A stretch of 64,000 nt of DNA from Bradyrhizobium sp. Ec3.3 (GCF_000472925.1 NZ_AXAS01000003.1:342286-406285); one strand, 5' to 3'. Shown: positions 35,814 to 44,947, counted from the stretch's first letter. Program-made: numbers and translations. Notes: generated by a model not told the origin, from the sequence alone.

Positions 35814-37361
35814 TTGACCGTTCGCCATTACGACTGGATCGCCCATCATAGCCGCCGCGCGCCAGACAAGATCGCGGTCCACGACCTCGCAAGCGAGCGC
35901 CGCTTCAGCTACGCGCAATTCGATGCACGGATCTCGCGCCTCGCCACACATCTGCGCGACAGCCTGAAGGTCTCGCGCGGCGATCGCGTCACGGTGCTGG
36001 CGCAGAACACGACCGACACGCTGGAGGTGCAGTTCGCCTGCTTCCGGCTCGGCGCGGTGTTCGTGCCGCTGAACACCCGCCTCACCGTTCCCGAATTGCA
36101 ATTCATCGTCGCCGATTGCGCGCCGAAGGTGATGGTTCATGACCGCGATCTCGCCGACACCGCCCTTGCAGTGACAAAACTCTGCGGCGTCGGCACGACG
36201 CTGCTGCTTGGCCCAGGAGCCTCGTACGAAGCCGGCATCGCGACGGCAAAGCCGCTCGACAGGGTCGAGCAGGTGACGCTCGATGATATCTCGACCATCA
36301 TGTACACCTCGGGCACCACGGGCCATCCCAAGGGCGCGACCATCACCCATGGCATGACGTTCTGGAATTGCGTCAATCTCGGTGGCCCTGCCGGCATCGG
36401 GCCGTCCACGGTGCTGCTCACTGTGCTGCCGCTGTTCCACACCGGCGGGCTCAACTGCTACACCAACCCCGCGCTGCATGCCGGCGGCACCGTGCTGATC
36501 ATGCGCGCCTTCGATCCCGCCCTCGCGCTGCAGCTGCTCGGCGATCCCGCGCAAGGCATCAACGTCTTCTTCGGCGTGCCCGCGATCTACCAGTTCATGG
36601 CGCAGCATCCGGCCTTCGCGACCACCGATCTGAGCCGGCTGGCCACCTGCGGCGTCGGCGGCGCGCCGATGCCGGTGCCGCTCTTGAAGGTCTGGGAGGC
36701 GCGCGGCGTCGCGCTTCAGCAGGGCTATGGCATGACCGAGACCTCGCCGGCCGTGCTGGTGCTCGATCGCGAGGACGCGGCGCGCAAAGCCGGTTCCGCC
36801 GGCAAGCCGGTGCTGCACACGGAGGTGCGGATCGTGCGGCCGGACGGCCGCGATGCGGATGTCGGCGAGCTTGGCGAGCTCTGGGTGAAGGGACCGAACA
36901 TCACGCCCGGCTACTGGAACCGGCCGGAGGCCAACAAATCCTCCTTCACCGACGGCTGGCTGCATACGGGCGATGCGACGCGCGTCGACCAGGAGGGCTT
37001 TTACTACATCGTCGATCGCTGGAAGGACATGTACATTTCCGGCGGCGAGAACGTCTATCCGGCCGAGGTCGAGAACGTCCTGCATCAGCTCAGCGCGATT
37101 GCCGAAGCAGCCGTGATCGGCATTCCCGATGCGCAATGGGGCGAGGTTGGCCTTGCCATCGTTGCGGTCAAGCCGGGACAACGCTTGAGCGAAGCGGACA
37201 TCTTCGCGCACTGCGCTGCCAATCTCGCGCGCTTCAAATGCCCGCGCCAGGTCCGCTTCGTCGACGCGCTGCCGCGCAACGCCACCGGCAAGATCCACAA
37301 GCCGACGCTGCGAAAGGAATTTTCGGCGGCTTCGGAAGTCGACAAGGCCGCGACCGCCTGA
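35814..37361 (+). CDS. AMP-dependent acyl-CoA synthetase
   Basis: The family begins TVRHYDWIAHHSRRAPDKIA. I place the start at TTG 35814 because GGAGGG at 35804-35809 is a ribosome site just upstream, whereas the ATG at 35802 would put that site inside the coding sequence. This gives 515 residues. Motifs are YTSGTTGHPKGATITHG, QQGYGMTETSPAVL, WLHTGDATRVDQEGFYYIVD, GGENVYPAEVENVL, and catalytic lysine in LPRNATGKIHKPTLRKEF. It makes an acyl-CoA, probably for the divergent acyl-CoA dehydrogenase operon. The acid is unknown. Confidence 0.9.
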   Translation: MTVRHYDWIAHHSRRAPDKIAVHDLASERRFSYAQFDARISRLATHLRDSLKVSRGDRVTVLAQNTTDTLEVQFACFRLGAVFVPLNTRLTVPELQFIVADCAPKVMVHDRDLADTALAVTKLCGVGTTLLLGPGASYEAGIATAKPLDRVEQVTLDDISTIMYTSGTTGHPKGATITHGMTFWNCVNLGGPAGIGPSTVLLTVLPLFHTGGLNCYTNPALHAGGTVLIMRAFDPALALQLLGDPAQGINVFFGVPAIYQFMAQHPAFATTDLSRLATCGVGGAPMPVPLLKVWEARGVALQQGYGMTETSPAVLVLDREDAARKAGSAGKPVLHTEVRIVRPDGRDADVGELGELWVKGPNITPGYWNRPEANKSSFTDGWLHTGDATRVDQEGFYYIVDRWKDMYISGGENVYPAEVENVLHQLSAIAEAAVIGIPDAQWGEVGLAIVAVKPGQRLSEADIFAHCAANLARFKCPRQVRFVDALPRNATGKIHKPTLRKEFSAASEVDKAATA

Positions 37362-37364
37362 GCG

Positions 37365-38855
37365 TCAAGCCTCGCGCGGCTGCACGTCGCTCGCCACTTC
37401 GATCGCCACCACCGGCAGGCCGAGGCGGCGCGAATCGCCCACGGCCGCAAAGCGCGGGCAGGTCCATGCCAGCGTGGCCTCACCGGGCGATGGCAGCTCA
37501 AGGCGCAGTTCGAAGCCATCCTCATGGATCGCGATCGATCGCTCCGCGATACGTTCGCCGTCGAGATAGAAGCGAAGCCCGATTCGATTAAAGGGTTCGC
37601 GGACATTGAGGCATTGAACACGAACCACGTTGCGGCCGGGCCGCGCGCTGATCCGGACCGCGGCTTCGGGCTCACTCCAGCGGAAGGCGCGGCCCTGCCA
37701 GGTCTCCACCGCATTGAAGCCGGCCTGCGCGAGCACAGGATTGCCCAACCGCTGCAAGGGACCACCTCCAGCCTCGCGAACGCGGCGGATGCAATCGAGA
37801 CGCTGAAAATCGATCAGGGCCGCAATGTAACGCTTCATCCAGCGCGCGATGCTCTCGCGCGAGCCGACACGCGCCAGCGCGGTCAGGACGCAGCGGGCAT
37901 AGGCCGCAGCGAGCCGCGCCGCACCGCGCGCGGAGAGGTTGCCAAACAACGCAGGCCCGACCCAGCGCCGGAAGCCGCGCCATGTCTCGTGAGGCCGCCT
38001 CGACCATGCACGGCCATCAAGCACCAAGGCGCGAAGCGCGCTTCGCGCAAGTGCGGGATCGAAATCGTCCTGACTGCTCCATTCGACCGGAATGTCCAGA
38101 AGCTCGCTGCCGGGCTCGCGCCGTCCTTCGCTGAGGTAGCGGATCTCGCCTTCCACGAAATCGAGCGTGAACGTCTTCAGGTCGGACAGCCGTCCGATGT
38201 AGTAATGATGGAAGCGCGCCTCCTCGAGATAACCGATGACGTGGCCGCGCGCATGGTAGGCGGCTGCGAGCACCCATTCGGCGAAATGGCCGAGCTCCTC
38301 GCGCAGGCCGCCACATTCCTCATAGGCCTCGCGGCGCGTCACGAAGCATTGGTCCAGCACCTTGCGCCAGGGATGTATCTTCATGCCGAAATCGATGTCG
38401 GCCTGGTACATCGCGGCTTCCGCCTCCGACAGGCGGTTGCGGCAGACCGGAATCGACTTGCAGGAAAAGCCCGACCACTCGGGATGCTCCTCGAAGGCGC
38501 GGACACACAGCGCGAGCACATCGGGCTCCGGCCAGCAGTGCGATTCCGTGAAGAACAAATATTTCCCGCGCGCCCTCGCCGCGCCGATCGCGCAAAGGCC
38601 GATGTCATGAGCCGAATCGGAGAATTCGAGCCGCGCCTCACCGCCGGCAAGCGCGGACAGATTTTCACGCGGCGAAAAGTCCGGCGGCACGACCAGGATG
38701 ATCTCGTAAAGCTGGCGCGCGATGGTCTGCGACATCCAGCCCTGCCATGACTGCTCCCACTGCCCGCGGTGAAATTCAAGCGGAATGATGACGGAGAACA
38801 GCGGACGCTCGGCGTCGGGCGCGGCTTGCGGACTGGGCATGAATGACACTGGCAA
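37365..38855 (-). CDS. Glycosyltransferase family 2 protein with beta-rich C-terminal domain
   Basis: The 496-residue protein starts with a GT-A fold: PLFSVIIPLEFHRGQWEQSW, a nucleotide-sugar segment around ARGKYLFFTESHCWPEPDVL (where a DxD-like position reads TESH), and acceptor-side QCFVTRREAYEECGGLREEL. Residues about 290-370 are helical and arginine-rich. The last ~120 residues (VETWQGRAFRWSEPEAAVRI onward) look like a beta-sandwich, perhaps carbohydrate-binding. It has no signal peptide. Its stop is three bases from the stop of the convergent synthetase. No polysaccharide genes surround it, so the acceptor is unknown. The weak DxD lowers certainty about catalysis. Confidence 0.75.
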   Translation of the reverse strand: MPVSFMPSPQAAPDAERPLFSVIIPLEFHRGQWEQSWQGWMSQTIARQLYEIILVVPPDFSPRENLSALAGGEARLEFSDSAHDIGLCAIGAARARGKYLFFTESHCWPEPDVLALCVRAFEEHPEWSGFSCKSIPVCRNRLSEAEAAMYQADIDFGMKIHPWRKVLDQCFVTRREAYEECGGLREELGHFAEWVLAAAYHARGHVIGYLEEARFHHYYIGRLSDLKTFTLDFVEGEIRYLSEGRREPGSELLDIPVEWSSQDDFDPALARSALRALVLDGRAWSRRPHETWRGFRRWVGPALFGNLSARGAARLAAAYARCVLTALARVGSRESIARWMKRYIAALIDFQRLDCIRRVREAGGGPLQRLGNPVLAQAGFNAVETWQGRAFRWSEPEAAVRISARPGRNVVRVQCLNVREPFNRIGLRFYLDGERIAERSIAIHEDGFELRLELPSPGEATLAWTCPRFAAVGDSRRLGLPVVAIEVASDVQPREA

Positions 38856-38895
38856 ATAGATTCAATAAAAAGGCAATGCCGGGACGAAAGAGCCG

Positions 38896-39663
38896 CTAGA
38901 CCGGAAGGAACAGCGCGAATGACTCGTCCACCGTGCGGCGCAGATGGTCACGGTACAGCGCGTAGTTGATATTGTCGGGAGCAATCCGTCCCAAGGTCGG
39001 CGTCTTGACGTTTCGCGCGGGCACGAGCGCGATCGGCGCCGCAATCGGCGTCAGCTGCGAGCCGGGGCCGGCACGCAGCGTCGAGATGATGCCATACATC
39101 TCGCCGGCCACCGTCGGCCGCGACACCGTGATCACGCGATGCTGACCGTGCCGGTTGATGACGAGATATATGAAGCCGGACTGATGGGGAACGGCGACCT
39201 CGCCGGTGTGCTCATAGGCGGCGTCGGTGCGCTCACCCTCGCGGAAGACCAGCGACGAAACTTTCGGCTCCCAGACGATCTCGGTGCGATAGGCAAAGAG
39301 CGCATCCTTATCGCCGAATGACGGCCGCAGCGTGATGTAGACGTCCTCGAGCCAGGTCACCGCGCGGTGCGAATAGGAGCCGAGACTGTCGGGCGCGACA
39401 TCGTTGCCTGCGGCAGGCGCCGGCGGCGCGGCGTGATTTTTCCGCAAGGCGACCCCCAGGGCCTGCTCCAGCCGCACCGTGGTCGCCAGCGTGAACGGGC
39501 GCCGGCCGCCCAGCACCTTCTCCAGCGTCGACAGGCTGAGCTTGGCCTGCTCGGCCAGCGCCTGCCGGGAGATGCGCCGCTTGGCGAGCTCCTCGCGGAT
39601 TTTCTCGGCGACCTCGCGGCTTTGCTCGTCGGTAAGCTGCTTGTCCGGCGTCTGCATCGTCAT
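38896..39663 (-). CDS. XRE-type helix-turn-helix regulator with large C-terminal domain
   Basis: Residues about 12-75 are a lambda-repressor-type HTH (REVAEKIREELAKRRISRQA, then LAEQAKLSLSTLEKVLGGRR). A linker rich in alanine and proline follows, then a ~160-residue domain of beta character (VTWLEDVYITLRPSFGDKDA ... GFIYLVINRHGQHRVITVSR), possibly a sensor. It is divergent from the sortase target gene at 39845 across 181 bp, so it may control the sortase pair and itself. The 255-residue length is more than double that of a bare XRE regulator. The ligand is unknown. Confidence 0.78.
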   Translation of the reverse strand: MTMQTPDKQLTDEQSREVAEKIREELAKRRISRQALAEQAKLSLSTLEKVLGGRRPFTLATTVRLEQALGVALRKNHAAPPAPAAGNDVAPDSLGSYSHRAVTWLEDVYITLRPSFGDKDALFAYRTEIVWEPKVSSLVFREGERTDAAYEHTGEVAVPHQSGFIYLVINRHGQHRVITVSRPTVAGEMYGIISTLRAGPGSQLTPIAAPIALVPARNVKTPTLGRIAPDNINYALYRDHLRRTVDESFALFLPV

Positions 39664-39844
39664 TCCCTGCTCCAGACGGACATTCTAGCAGGCCGGACAA
39701 ATCAGCACAAAACCGCACAGGGCCGTCTCCACGACGGCCGGCCCGGGTGGCCGGCGGCCGAACATTGCCGATCATTCTGCTCGCGAAATCAGGGCTCCGA
39801 GGCCGAAATAGAGGCCAGCCAAACGTGCTTCGGGAGCAGATGAG

Positions 39845-42109
39845 ATGAGCATTTATGACGAGACCGACAGTGACGAGCACCCCTTGCTGCGAAAGCTGAT
39901 CAATCTGGGGCTGTTTCTGCTGGCGCAGGGCGTTGCCGTGATCCTGATCGCCTTCGTGGCCCTGCTCGTGAGCTTCGTGCCGAGCTGGTCGGCCACGTCA
40001 GAGCAGGCAAGCCTGCTGCAGCCCGGCGAGACCCGCTCGGGGACGCTGTTTCTGAAGGACGACGGCGCCACCACGGAGGCCGTCCGACTCGGCATCGACG
40101 TCGACATCACCGTCTCCGGCCCGACGCTGCGCGCCCGCGTCACGCAGGTGTTCAGGAATCCCTCGAAGAACTGGGTCGAGGCAACCTACGTGTATCCGAT
40201 GGCCACCAACGGCGCGGTCGACACTCTGAAGATGGTAGTCGGCGACCGCGTCATCGTCGGCGACATCAAGGAACGGCAGCAGGCGCGCGTGATCTACGAG
40301 CAGGCGCGCCGGGACGGCCAGAAGGCCGCACTCACCGAACAGGAACGGCCGAACATCTTCACCAACTCGGTTGCCAATATCGGCCCGGGTGAAACCGTGC
40401 TGGTGCAGATCGAATATCAGGAGCCGGTGCACCAGTCCGGCAACGAATATTCGCTGCGCGTACCGCTCGTGGTCGGGCCGCGGTACAATCCGACGCCGAT
40501 CGTGCAGAGCGTCGATTTCCGTCCCGACGGCTCTGGCTGGGGCGCGAGCAAGACCGACCCGGTGCCGGATCGTGACCGTGTCTCGCCGCCCGTGCTGGAT
40601 CCCGCCAGGAATCCGCCGGTCAATCCGACCAGCATCACGGTTCGGCTCCAGGGCGGCTTCGCGCTCGGCGAGGTCAAGAGCCATCACCACGCCGTCAAGA
40701 TCGAGAGCCCCGACAATGTAACGCGGATCGTTCGTCTTGCCGACGGCACCGTGCCCGCGGACCGCGATTTCGAGCTGTCCTGGAAGCCCGCAGCCGAGAA
40801 AGCGCCCTCGGTCGGCCTGTTTCGCGAGCATGTCGGCGACGCCGATTACCTGCTTGCCTTCGTGACCCCGCCGTCGGTCGAGCAAGCGACGCAAAAACCG
40901 TTGCCGCGCGAAGTCGTGTTCGTGATCGACAATTCCGGCTCGATGGGCGGTACGTCGATCATCCAGGCCAAGGCGAGCCTCAACTACGCGCTCTCACGCC
41001 TCCAGCCGAATGATCGTTTCAACGTCATCCGCTTCGACGACACCATGGACGTGCTGTTCACGACGTCGGTGCCCGCCGATGCCGAGCATGTGCGGCAGGC
41101 AACCGCTTTCGTGGACGCGCTTCAGGCGCGTGGCGGCACCGAGATGGTGCCGGCGATGCGCGCCGCACTGACCGACAGTCTCGGCGACACCAGCATGGTC
41201 CGCCAGGTCGTATTCCTGACGGACGGCGCGATCGGCAACGAGCAGCAATTGTTCGAAACGATCACGGCGATGCGTGGCCGCTCGCGCGTCTTCATGGTGG
41301 GCATCGGCTCTGCGCCCAACACCTATCTGATGACCCGCGCCTCCGAGCTTGGACGCGGCGCCTTCACCCATATCGGCTCGGTCGAGCAGGTCGAGGAGCG
41401 CATGCGCGGCCTGTTCGCCAAGCTGGAAAATCCGGCCGTGACCGGCCTCTCCGCCAAGTTCTCGGATGCCTCGGCCGATATCACGCCGGCAATCATTCCC
41501 GACGTCTATCGCGACGAGCCGCTGGTGCTCGCGGCAAAGCTCGACAAGCTTGCGGGCTCGCTCGAGATCAAGGGGCGCGTCGGTGACCGGCCATGGTCGG
41601 TGACGCTGCCTCTGCAGAACGCCGCCGAGGGCAAGGGTCTGTCAAAGCTCTGGGCCAATCGCAAGATCGGTGACGCAGAGGTCGCGCGCACCATGCGCGA
41701 GATGAGCCCCGACGATGCCGACAAGACCATCTTGCGACTGGCGCTGGAGCACCAGATCGTCACCCGGCTGACCAGCCTCGTCGCCATCGACAAGACGCCG
41801 AGCCGCCCCGAAGGCGAACCGCTCAAGCTCAGTGAGCTGCCGATCAACCTGCCGGCCGGCTGGGACTTCGAAAAGGTGTTCGGCGAACGGCCGCAGCAAG
41901 TGCCGACGCAGCTGAAGGAGCGTCATGCGGATGCGAGCACCCAGCCGACCGCGCGGCGCCCGACGCCTGCGGCCGCCGACACGATCCGCCTGCCGAAGAC
42001 GGCCACCTCGGCCGAGTTGAAGATGACCGCAGGACTGATCGTGTTGTTGCTCAGCCTGGTCCTGTTCCTGTTCAACCGGCGTCAGCCCTTGCTCACTGAC
42101 GCCGGGTGA
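39845..42109 (+). CDS. VIT/VWA-domain sortase target protein with LPKTA sorting signal
   Basis: The 754-residue envelope protein has an N-terminal TM (about 16-48), a VIT domain (about 65-190, with VFRNPSKNWVEATYVYPM and ARVIYEQARRDGQKAALTEQ), and a VWA domain (about 355-525) with intact MIDAS DNSGS (D362, S364, S366). A proline-rich linker near 690-715 precedes LPKTAT (716-721), a hydrophobic helix, and terminal FNRR, i.e. a complete sortase-type sorting signal. This is the layout of the 'marine proteobacterial sortase target protein' family, normally encoded next to its only sortase, as here. The sortase gene follows after 192 bp. The role is probably display of a metal-binding adhesin-like domain at the envelope. 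Confidence 0.92.
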   Translation: MSIYDETDSDEHPLLRKLINLGLFLLAQGVAVILIAFVALLVSFVPSWSATSEQASLLQPGETRSGTLFLKDDGATTEAVRLGIDVDITVSGPTLRARVTQVFRNPSKNWVEATYVYPMATNGAVDTLKMVVGDRVIVGDIKERQQARVIYEQARRDGQKAALTEQERPNIFTNSVANIGPGETVLVQIEYQEPVHQSGNEYSLRVPLVVGPRYNPTPIVQSVDFRPDGSGWGASKTDPVPDRDRVSPPVLDPARNPPVNPTSITVRLQGGFALGEVKSHHHAVKIESPDNVTRIVRLADGTVPADRDFELSWKPAAEKAPSVGLFREHVGDADYLLAFVTPPSVEQATQKPLPREVVFVIDNSGSMGGTSIIQAKASLNYALSRLQPNDRFNVIRFDDTMDVLFTTSVPADAEHVRQATAFVDALQARGGTEMVPAMRAALTDSLGDTSMVRQVVFLTDGAIGNEQQLFETITAMRGRSRVFMVGIGSAPNTYLMTRASELGRGAFTHIGSVEQVEERMRGLFAKLENPAVTGLSAKFSDASADITPAIIPDVYRDEPLVLAAKLDKLAGSLEIKGRVGDRPWSVTLPLQNAAEGKGLSKLWANRKIGDAEVARTMREMSPDDADKTILRLALEHQIVTRLTSLVAIDKTPSRPEGEPLKLSELPINLPAGWDFEKVFGERPQQVPTQLKERHADASTQPTARRPTPAAADTIRLPKTATSAELKMTAGLIVLLLSLVLFLFNRRQPLLTDAG

Positions 42110-42200
42110 AAGAGGAGGTCTCAGCCACCTTCTCTCCTTCAGCGCGCGCGGCTGCCCGTCACCCGCCCCAAACAGCCGCGCGCGCCTTTTTTCTCAGCAC

Positions 42201-42286
42201 CGTCATTGCGAGGAGCGGAGCGACGAAGCAATCCAGACTGCCGCCGCGGATGCAGTCTGGATTGCTTCGCTCCGCTCGCAATGACG
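42201..42286. repeat. Long-stem palindromic repeat, CGTCATTGCGAGGAGC family (copy 2)
   Basis: CGTCATTGCGAG (42201-42212) and CTCGCAATGACG (42275-42286) are perfect arms. The stem continues through GGAGCGACGAAGCAATCCAG and CTGGATTGCTTCGCTCC to a short GC-rich loop, almost 37 bp in all. It lies between the sortase target and sortase genes and ends 15 bases before the sortase ATG. In RNA it could limit or decouple sortase expression. Confidence 0.88.
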
Positions 42287-42301
42287 AGAGAGTGAAACAT
42301 C

Positions 42302-42871
42302 ATGCGCCGCATCATCTCCCCCGTCACCCTGGCCCTCGTCGGCGTCATCCTGTTCGGCGACGGCGCCTATATCCACGCCAAGGCATGGCTGGCGCAGGTG
42401 CTGCTGGAGCGCGCGTTCACCAAGAGCATCGCAAGCGGTCAACCGACCAAGCCGTGGTCATGGGCGGATACGTGGCCGGTGGCACGGATCGAGGTGAAGC
42501 GGATCGGCGCCAGCGCCATCGTGCTCGCCGGCAGCAGCGGCCAGGCGCTTGCCTTCGGTCCCGGACATGTCGAACAGACCGCAGATGCCGGCGAGCGCGG
42601 CGTCGCCGTCTACGCGGCGCATCGCGACACGCATTTCCGTTTCCTGCAAGATGTTGTCGTTGGTGACGAGATCGAGCTCACGCGCAGCGACGGCAAGCGC
42701 TTCCACTACCGGGCCGACGCCTCGGCCGTGGTGCGCTTCGACGCTTCGGGTATCGATCCCAATACACAAGGCTACGAGCTCGTGCTGTCGACCTGCTGGC
42801 CGTTCGACGCGCTCACCTCAGGCCCGGACCGCTACATCCTGCACGCGACGCTGATTGGAACCGGCAGCTAG
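42302..42871 (+). CDS. Class GN sortase
   Basis: The 189-residue membrane-anchored transpeptidase has an N-terminal helix (about 7-22) and the full catalytic triad at expected spacing: H107 in YAAHRDTHF, C165 in LSTCWPFDA, and R177 in GPDRYILHA. Class GN sortases are the Gram-negative type found with one dedicated VIT/VWA substrate. It would cleave the LPKTA signal of the preceding protein between T and A and transfer it to an unknown envelope acceptor. The length fits the family. The palindrome between the two genes may partly uncouple them. Confidence 0.92.
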   Translation: MRRIISPVTLALVGVILFGDGAYIHAKAWLAQVLLERAFTKSIASGQPTKPWSWADTWPVARIEVKRIGASAIVLAGSSGQALAFGPGHVEQTADAGERGVAVYAAHRDTHFRFLQDVVVGDEIELTRSDGKRFHYRADASAVVRFDASGIDPNTQGYELVLSTCWPFDALTSGPDRYILHATLIGTGS

Positions 42872-42935
42872 GTTTGTCATCGCCGCCGTCCCGTGAGATG
42901 CTGGCAGCAGGCATACTACTTCCAGATCCAGCCGT

Positions 42936-43658
42936 GTGACCATGCATTCACAAGTTCAGTACCTGCCGATCACACCGGGCCTGTTTTCTATCCTGGTACT
43001 GCTGTTCGCGGGGCTAATCATCCTGATCCAGCTCCGCATCCTGCGCTATGCCTATATGAAGCTTGGCGTCGGCCCGGGAGTTGCGCTGCTGCTGTTGTTC
43101 GGCTCGCTGGTCGGCAGCTATTTCAACATCCCGATCACGGTGCTGCCGGGAAAGGCGGTGCGCTCGGGCGAGATCGTCGATTTCTTCGGCATGCGCTATG
43201 TGGTGCCGCTGGTGACGCAATGGCCGGGCACGGTGCTTGCGGTGAATGTCGGCGGCGCCGTGATCCCGACATTGATGTCGAGCTATCTCGTGCTCCGCTA
43301 CCAGCTCTGGCTGAAGGCTGCGATCGCGGTGATCGCGATCGCCTTCGTCATCCACATGATGGCGACGCCGGTGCAGGGTGTCGGCATCGCGGTTCCTGTC
43401 TTCGCGCCGGTCGTAGCCACGGCGATCCTGGCCTTCCTGCTGTCGCGCGAATATGCCGCGCCGCTCGCCTATATCGGCGGCTCGATGGGCACCCTGATCG
43501 GCGCCGATCTGCTCAACCTCGACAAGATCGGCAGTCTCGGCGCCCCCGTCGCTTCGATCGGCGGTGCCGGCACGTTCGACGGCATCTTCCTGACCGGCAT
43601 CCTGGCCGTGCTGCTGGCCGGCATCGCCTCGCCCTCAAGACCCAGGGAGGTCTGGTGA
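42936..43658 (+). CDS. DUF1614 family membrane protein
   Basis: The 240-residue integral membrane protein has about seven hydrophobic segments. The conserved features are YFNIPITVLPGKAVRSGEIV followed by DFFGMRYVVP, a polar turn between helices NVGGAVIPTLMSSYL, and GTLIGADLLNLDKIGSLGAP near the end. These match the DUF1614 family, found in many bacteria and archaea without a known function. A start six bases later (ATG 42942) is equally possible. It stands between the sortase and a glycosyltransferase, with gaps of 64 and 174 bp, so operon links are weak. Confidence 0.82.
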   Translation: MTMHSQVQYLPITPGLFSILVLLFAGLIILIQLRILRYAYMKLGVGPGVALLLLFGSLVGSYFNIPITVLPGKAVRSGEIVDFFGMRYVVPLVTQWPGTVLAVNVGGAVIPTLMSSYLVLRYQLWLKAAIAVIAIAFVIHMMATPVQGVGIAVPVFAPVVATAILAFLLSREYAAPLAYIGGSMGTLIGADLLNLDKIGSLGAPVASIGGAGTFDGIFLTGILAVLLAGIASPSRPREVW

Positions 43659-43832
43659 GAGCCTCATGTTGCGCACAATTAACGATGGCTTCTAACCATG
43701 GCTTCCGGCACTCCGTTTTGAGCGAGGAACTGAACTGGCGTCTCCGGCAGTAGACCTATAGAGAACGACTTGTGGCGAGCGGCTTCGCCGGGGCGATTTT
43801 TGATACTGCATTCCTGTTGCGGAACTTTATTG

Positions 43833-44825
43833 ATGGACGACGAATTCAAGCAGAAGGTCTTGCAACAGCTCGATCAGATCGAAGGCCGTATCGCACTTCT
43901 GGAGAGAAACCAGCATCTCATCGCCGCGGGACAACGACGGGAGTCGTTGCGCAGTCTCTGGCGACGACCGCCGATGTGGACGTTCGAGCAATATCCGCCG
44001 CGCCTGCTCAACGCGAACGGCTTTCAGCCCGCGCCATCGGCGCCCGCGAACGCACCGCGCATCGCGATGGTGACGCCGAGCTACAATCACGTGCACTATC
44101 TCGACGCCACCATCGACAGCATCCTCAACCAGAACTATCCGAACCTGCACTATCACGTGCAGGATGGCGCCTCGATCGACGGAACGGCTGAGCTGCTGAG
44201 CAGGCGCGGCAACGGCCTGAGCTGGTGCAGCGAGCCCGACAAGGGCCAGTCCAACGCCATCAATATCGCCTTTTCCGGCGTCGACTGCGAGATCATGGCC
44301 TACCTCAACAGCGACGACATGCTGCTGCCCGGCACGCTCGCCTATGTCGCCAACTATTTCATGTCGCATCCGGACGTCGACATCGTCTATGGGCATCGCG
44401 TGTTCGTCGATCGCGACGGGCTGGAGGTCGGCCGGGCCGTGCTGCCGCCCTATCACGGCAAGACGCTCAGATATGCCGACTACATTCCGCAGGAGACCAT
44501 GTTCTGGCGCAAGCGGGTGTGGGACAAGGTCGGGCCGATCGACGAAAGTTTCCATTTTGCGCTGGACTGGGACTTCATCCTTCGCGCGCAGGCGGCGGGC
44601 TTCAAATTCGTTCGTCTGCCGCGCTTCTTATCGTGCTTCCGCATCCACGATGCGCAGAAGACCGCCGCCACTTATGCGGTGGGCGTCAAGGAGATGGGAA
44701 TTCTGCGGCGGCGCGTGCTGGGCTTCGATCCGACGCAGGCCGAGATCCGCCGTGTCATCGCCCCCTATCTCGCGCTCCAGATCGCCTATCACTACGGCTA
44801 CAAGCTCGGTCTCCTGAAATACTGA
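43833..44825 (+). CDS. Glycosyltransferase family 2 protein with N-terminal coiled coil
   Basis: The start at ATG 43833 (MDDEFKQKVLQQLDQIEGRI) gives 330 residues. A short coiled coil (about 3-35) is followed by a GT-A catalytic domain: IAMVTPSYNHVHYLDATIDS, the donor-site DDM motif in AYLNSDDMLLPGTLAYV, and the ED-like acceptor region DESFHFALDWDFILRAQAAG. It is soluble and cytoplasmic. Length and motifs fit enzymes that add sugars to lipid-linked or surface glycans. It does not sit in a polysaccharide cluster. Its relation to the GT2 at 37365 is distant. Confidence 0.85.
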   Translation: MDDEFKQKVLQQLDQIEGRIALLERNQHLIAAGQRRESLRSLWRRPPMWTFEQYPPRLLNANGFQPAPSAPANAPRIAMVTPSYNHVHYLDATIDSILNQNYPNLHYHVQDGASIDGTAELLSRRGNGLSWCSEPDKGQSNAINIAFSGVDCEIMAYLNSDDMLLPGTLAYVANYFMSHPDVDIVYGHRVFVDRDGLEVGRAVLPPYHGKTLRYADYIPQETMFWRKRVWDKVGPIDESFHFALDWDFILRAQAAGFKFVRLPRFLSCFRIHDAQKTAATYAVGVKEMGILRRRVLGFDPTQAEIRRVIAPYLALQIAYHYGYKLGLLKY

Positions 44826-44947
44826 TTGAGGCAGGCCTATTCCGCGCGACGGCATTCGCGCCGCGCGGTTGCCACTCGTTCGAACTCACCCTACAAAAGC
44901 GGACGTGCCAACAAGAACGCACGCCAAGAAGAACAAGGTGAGGAACC

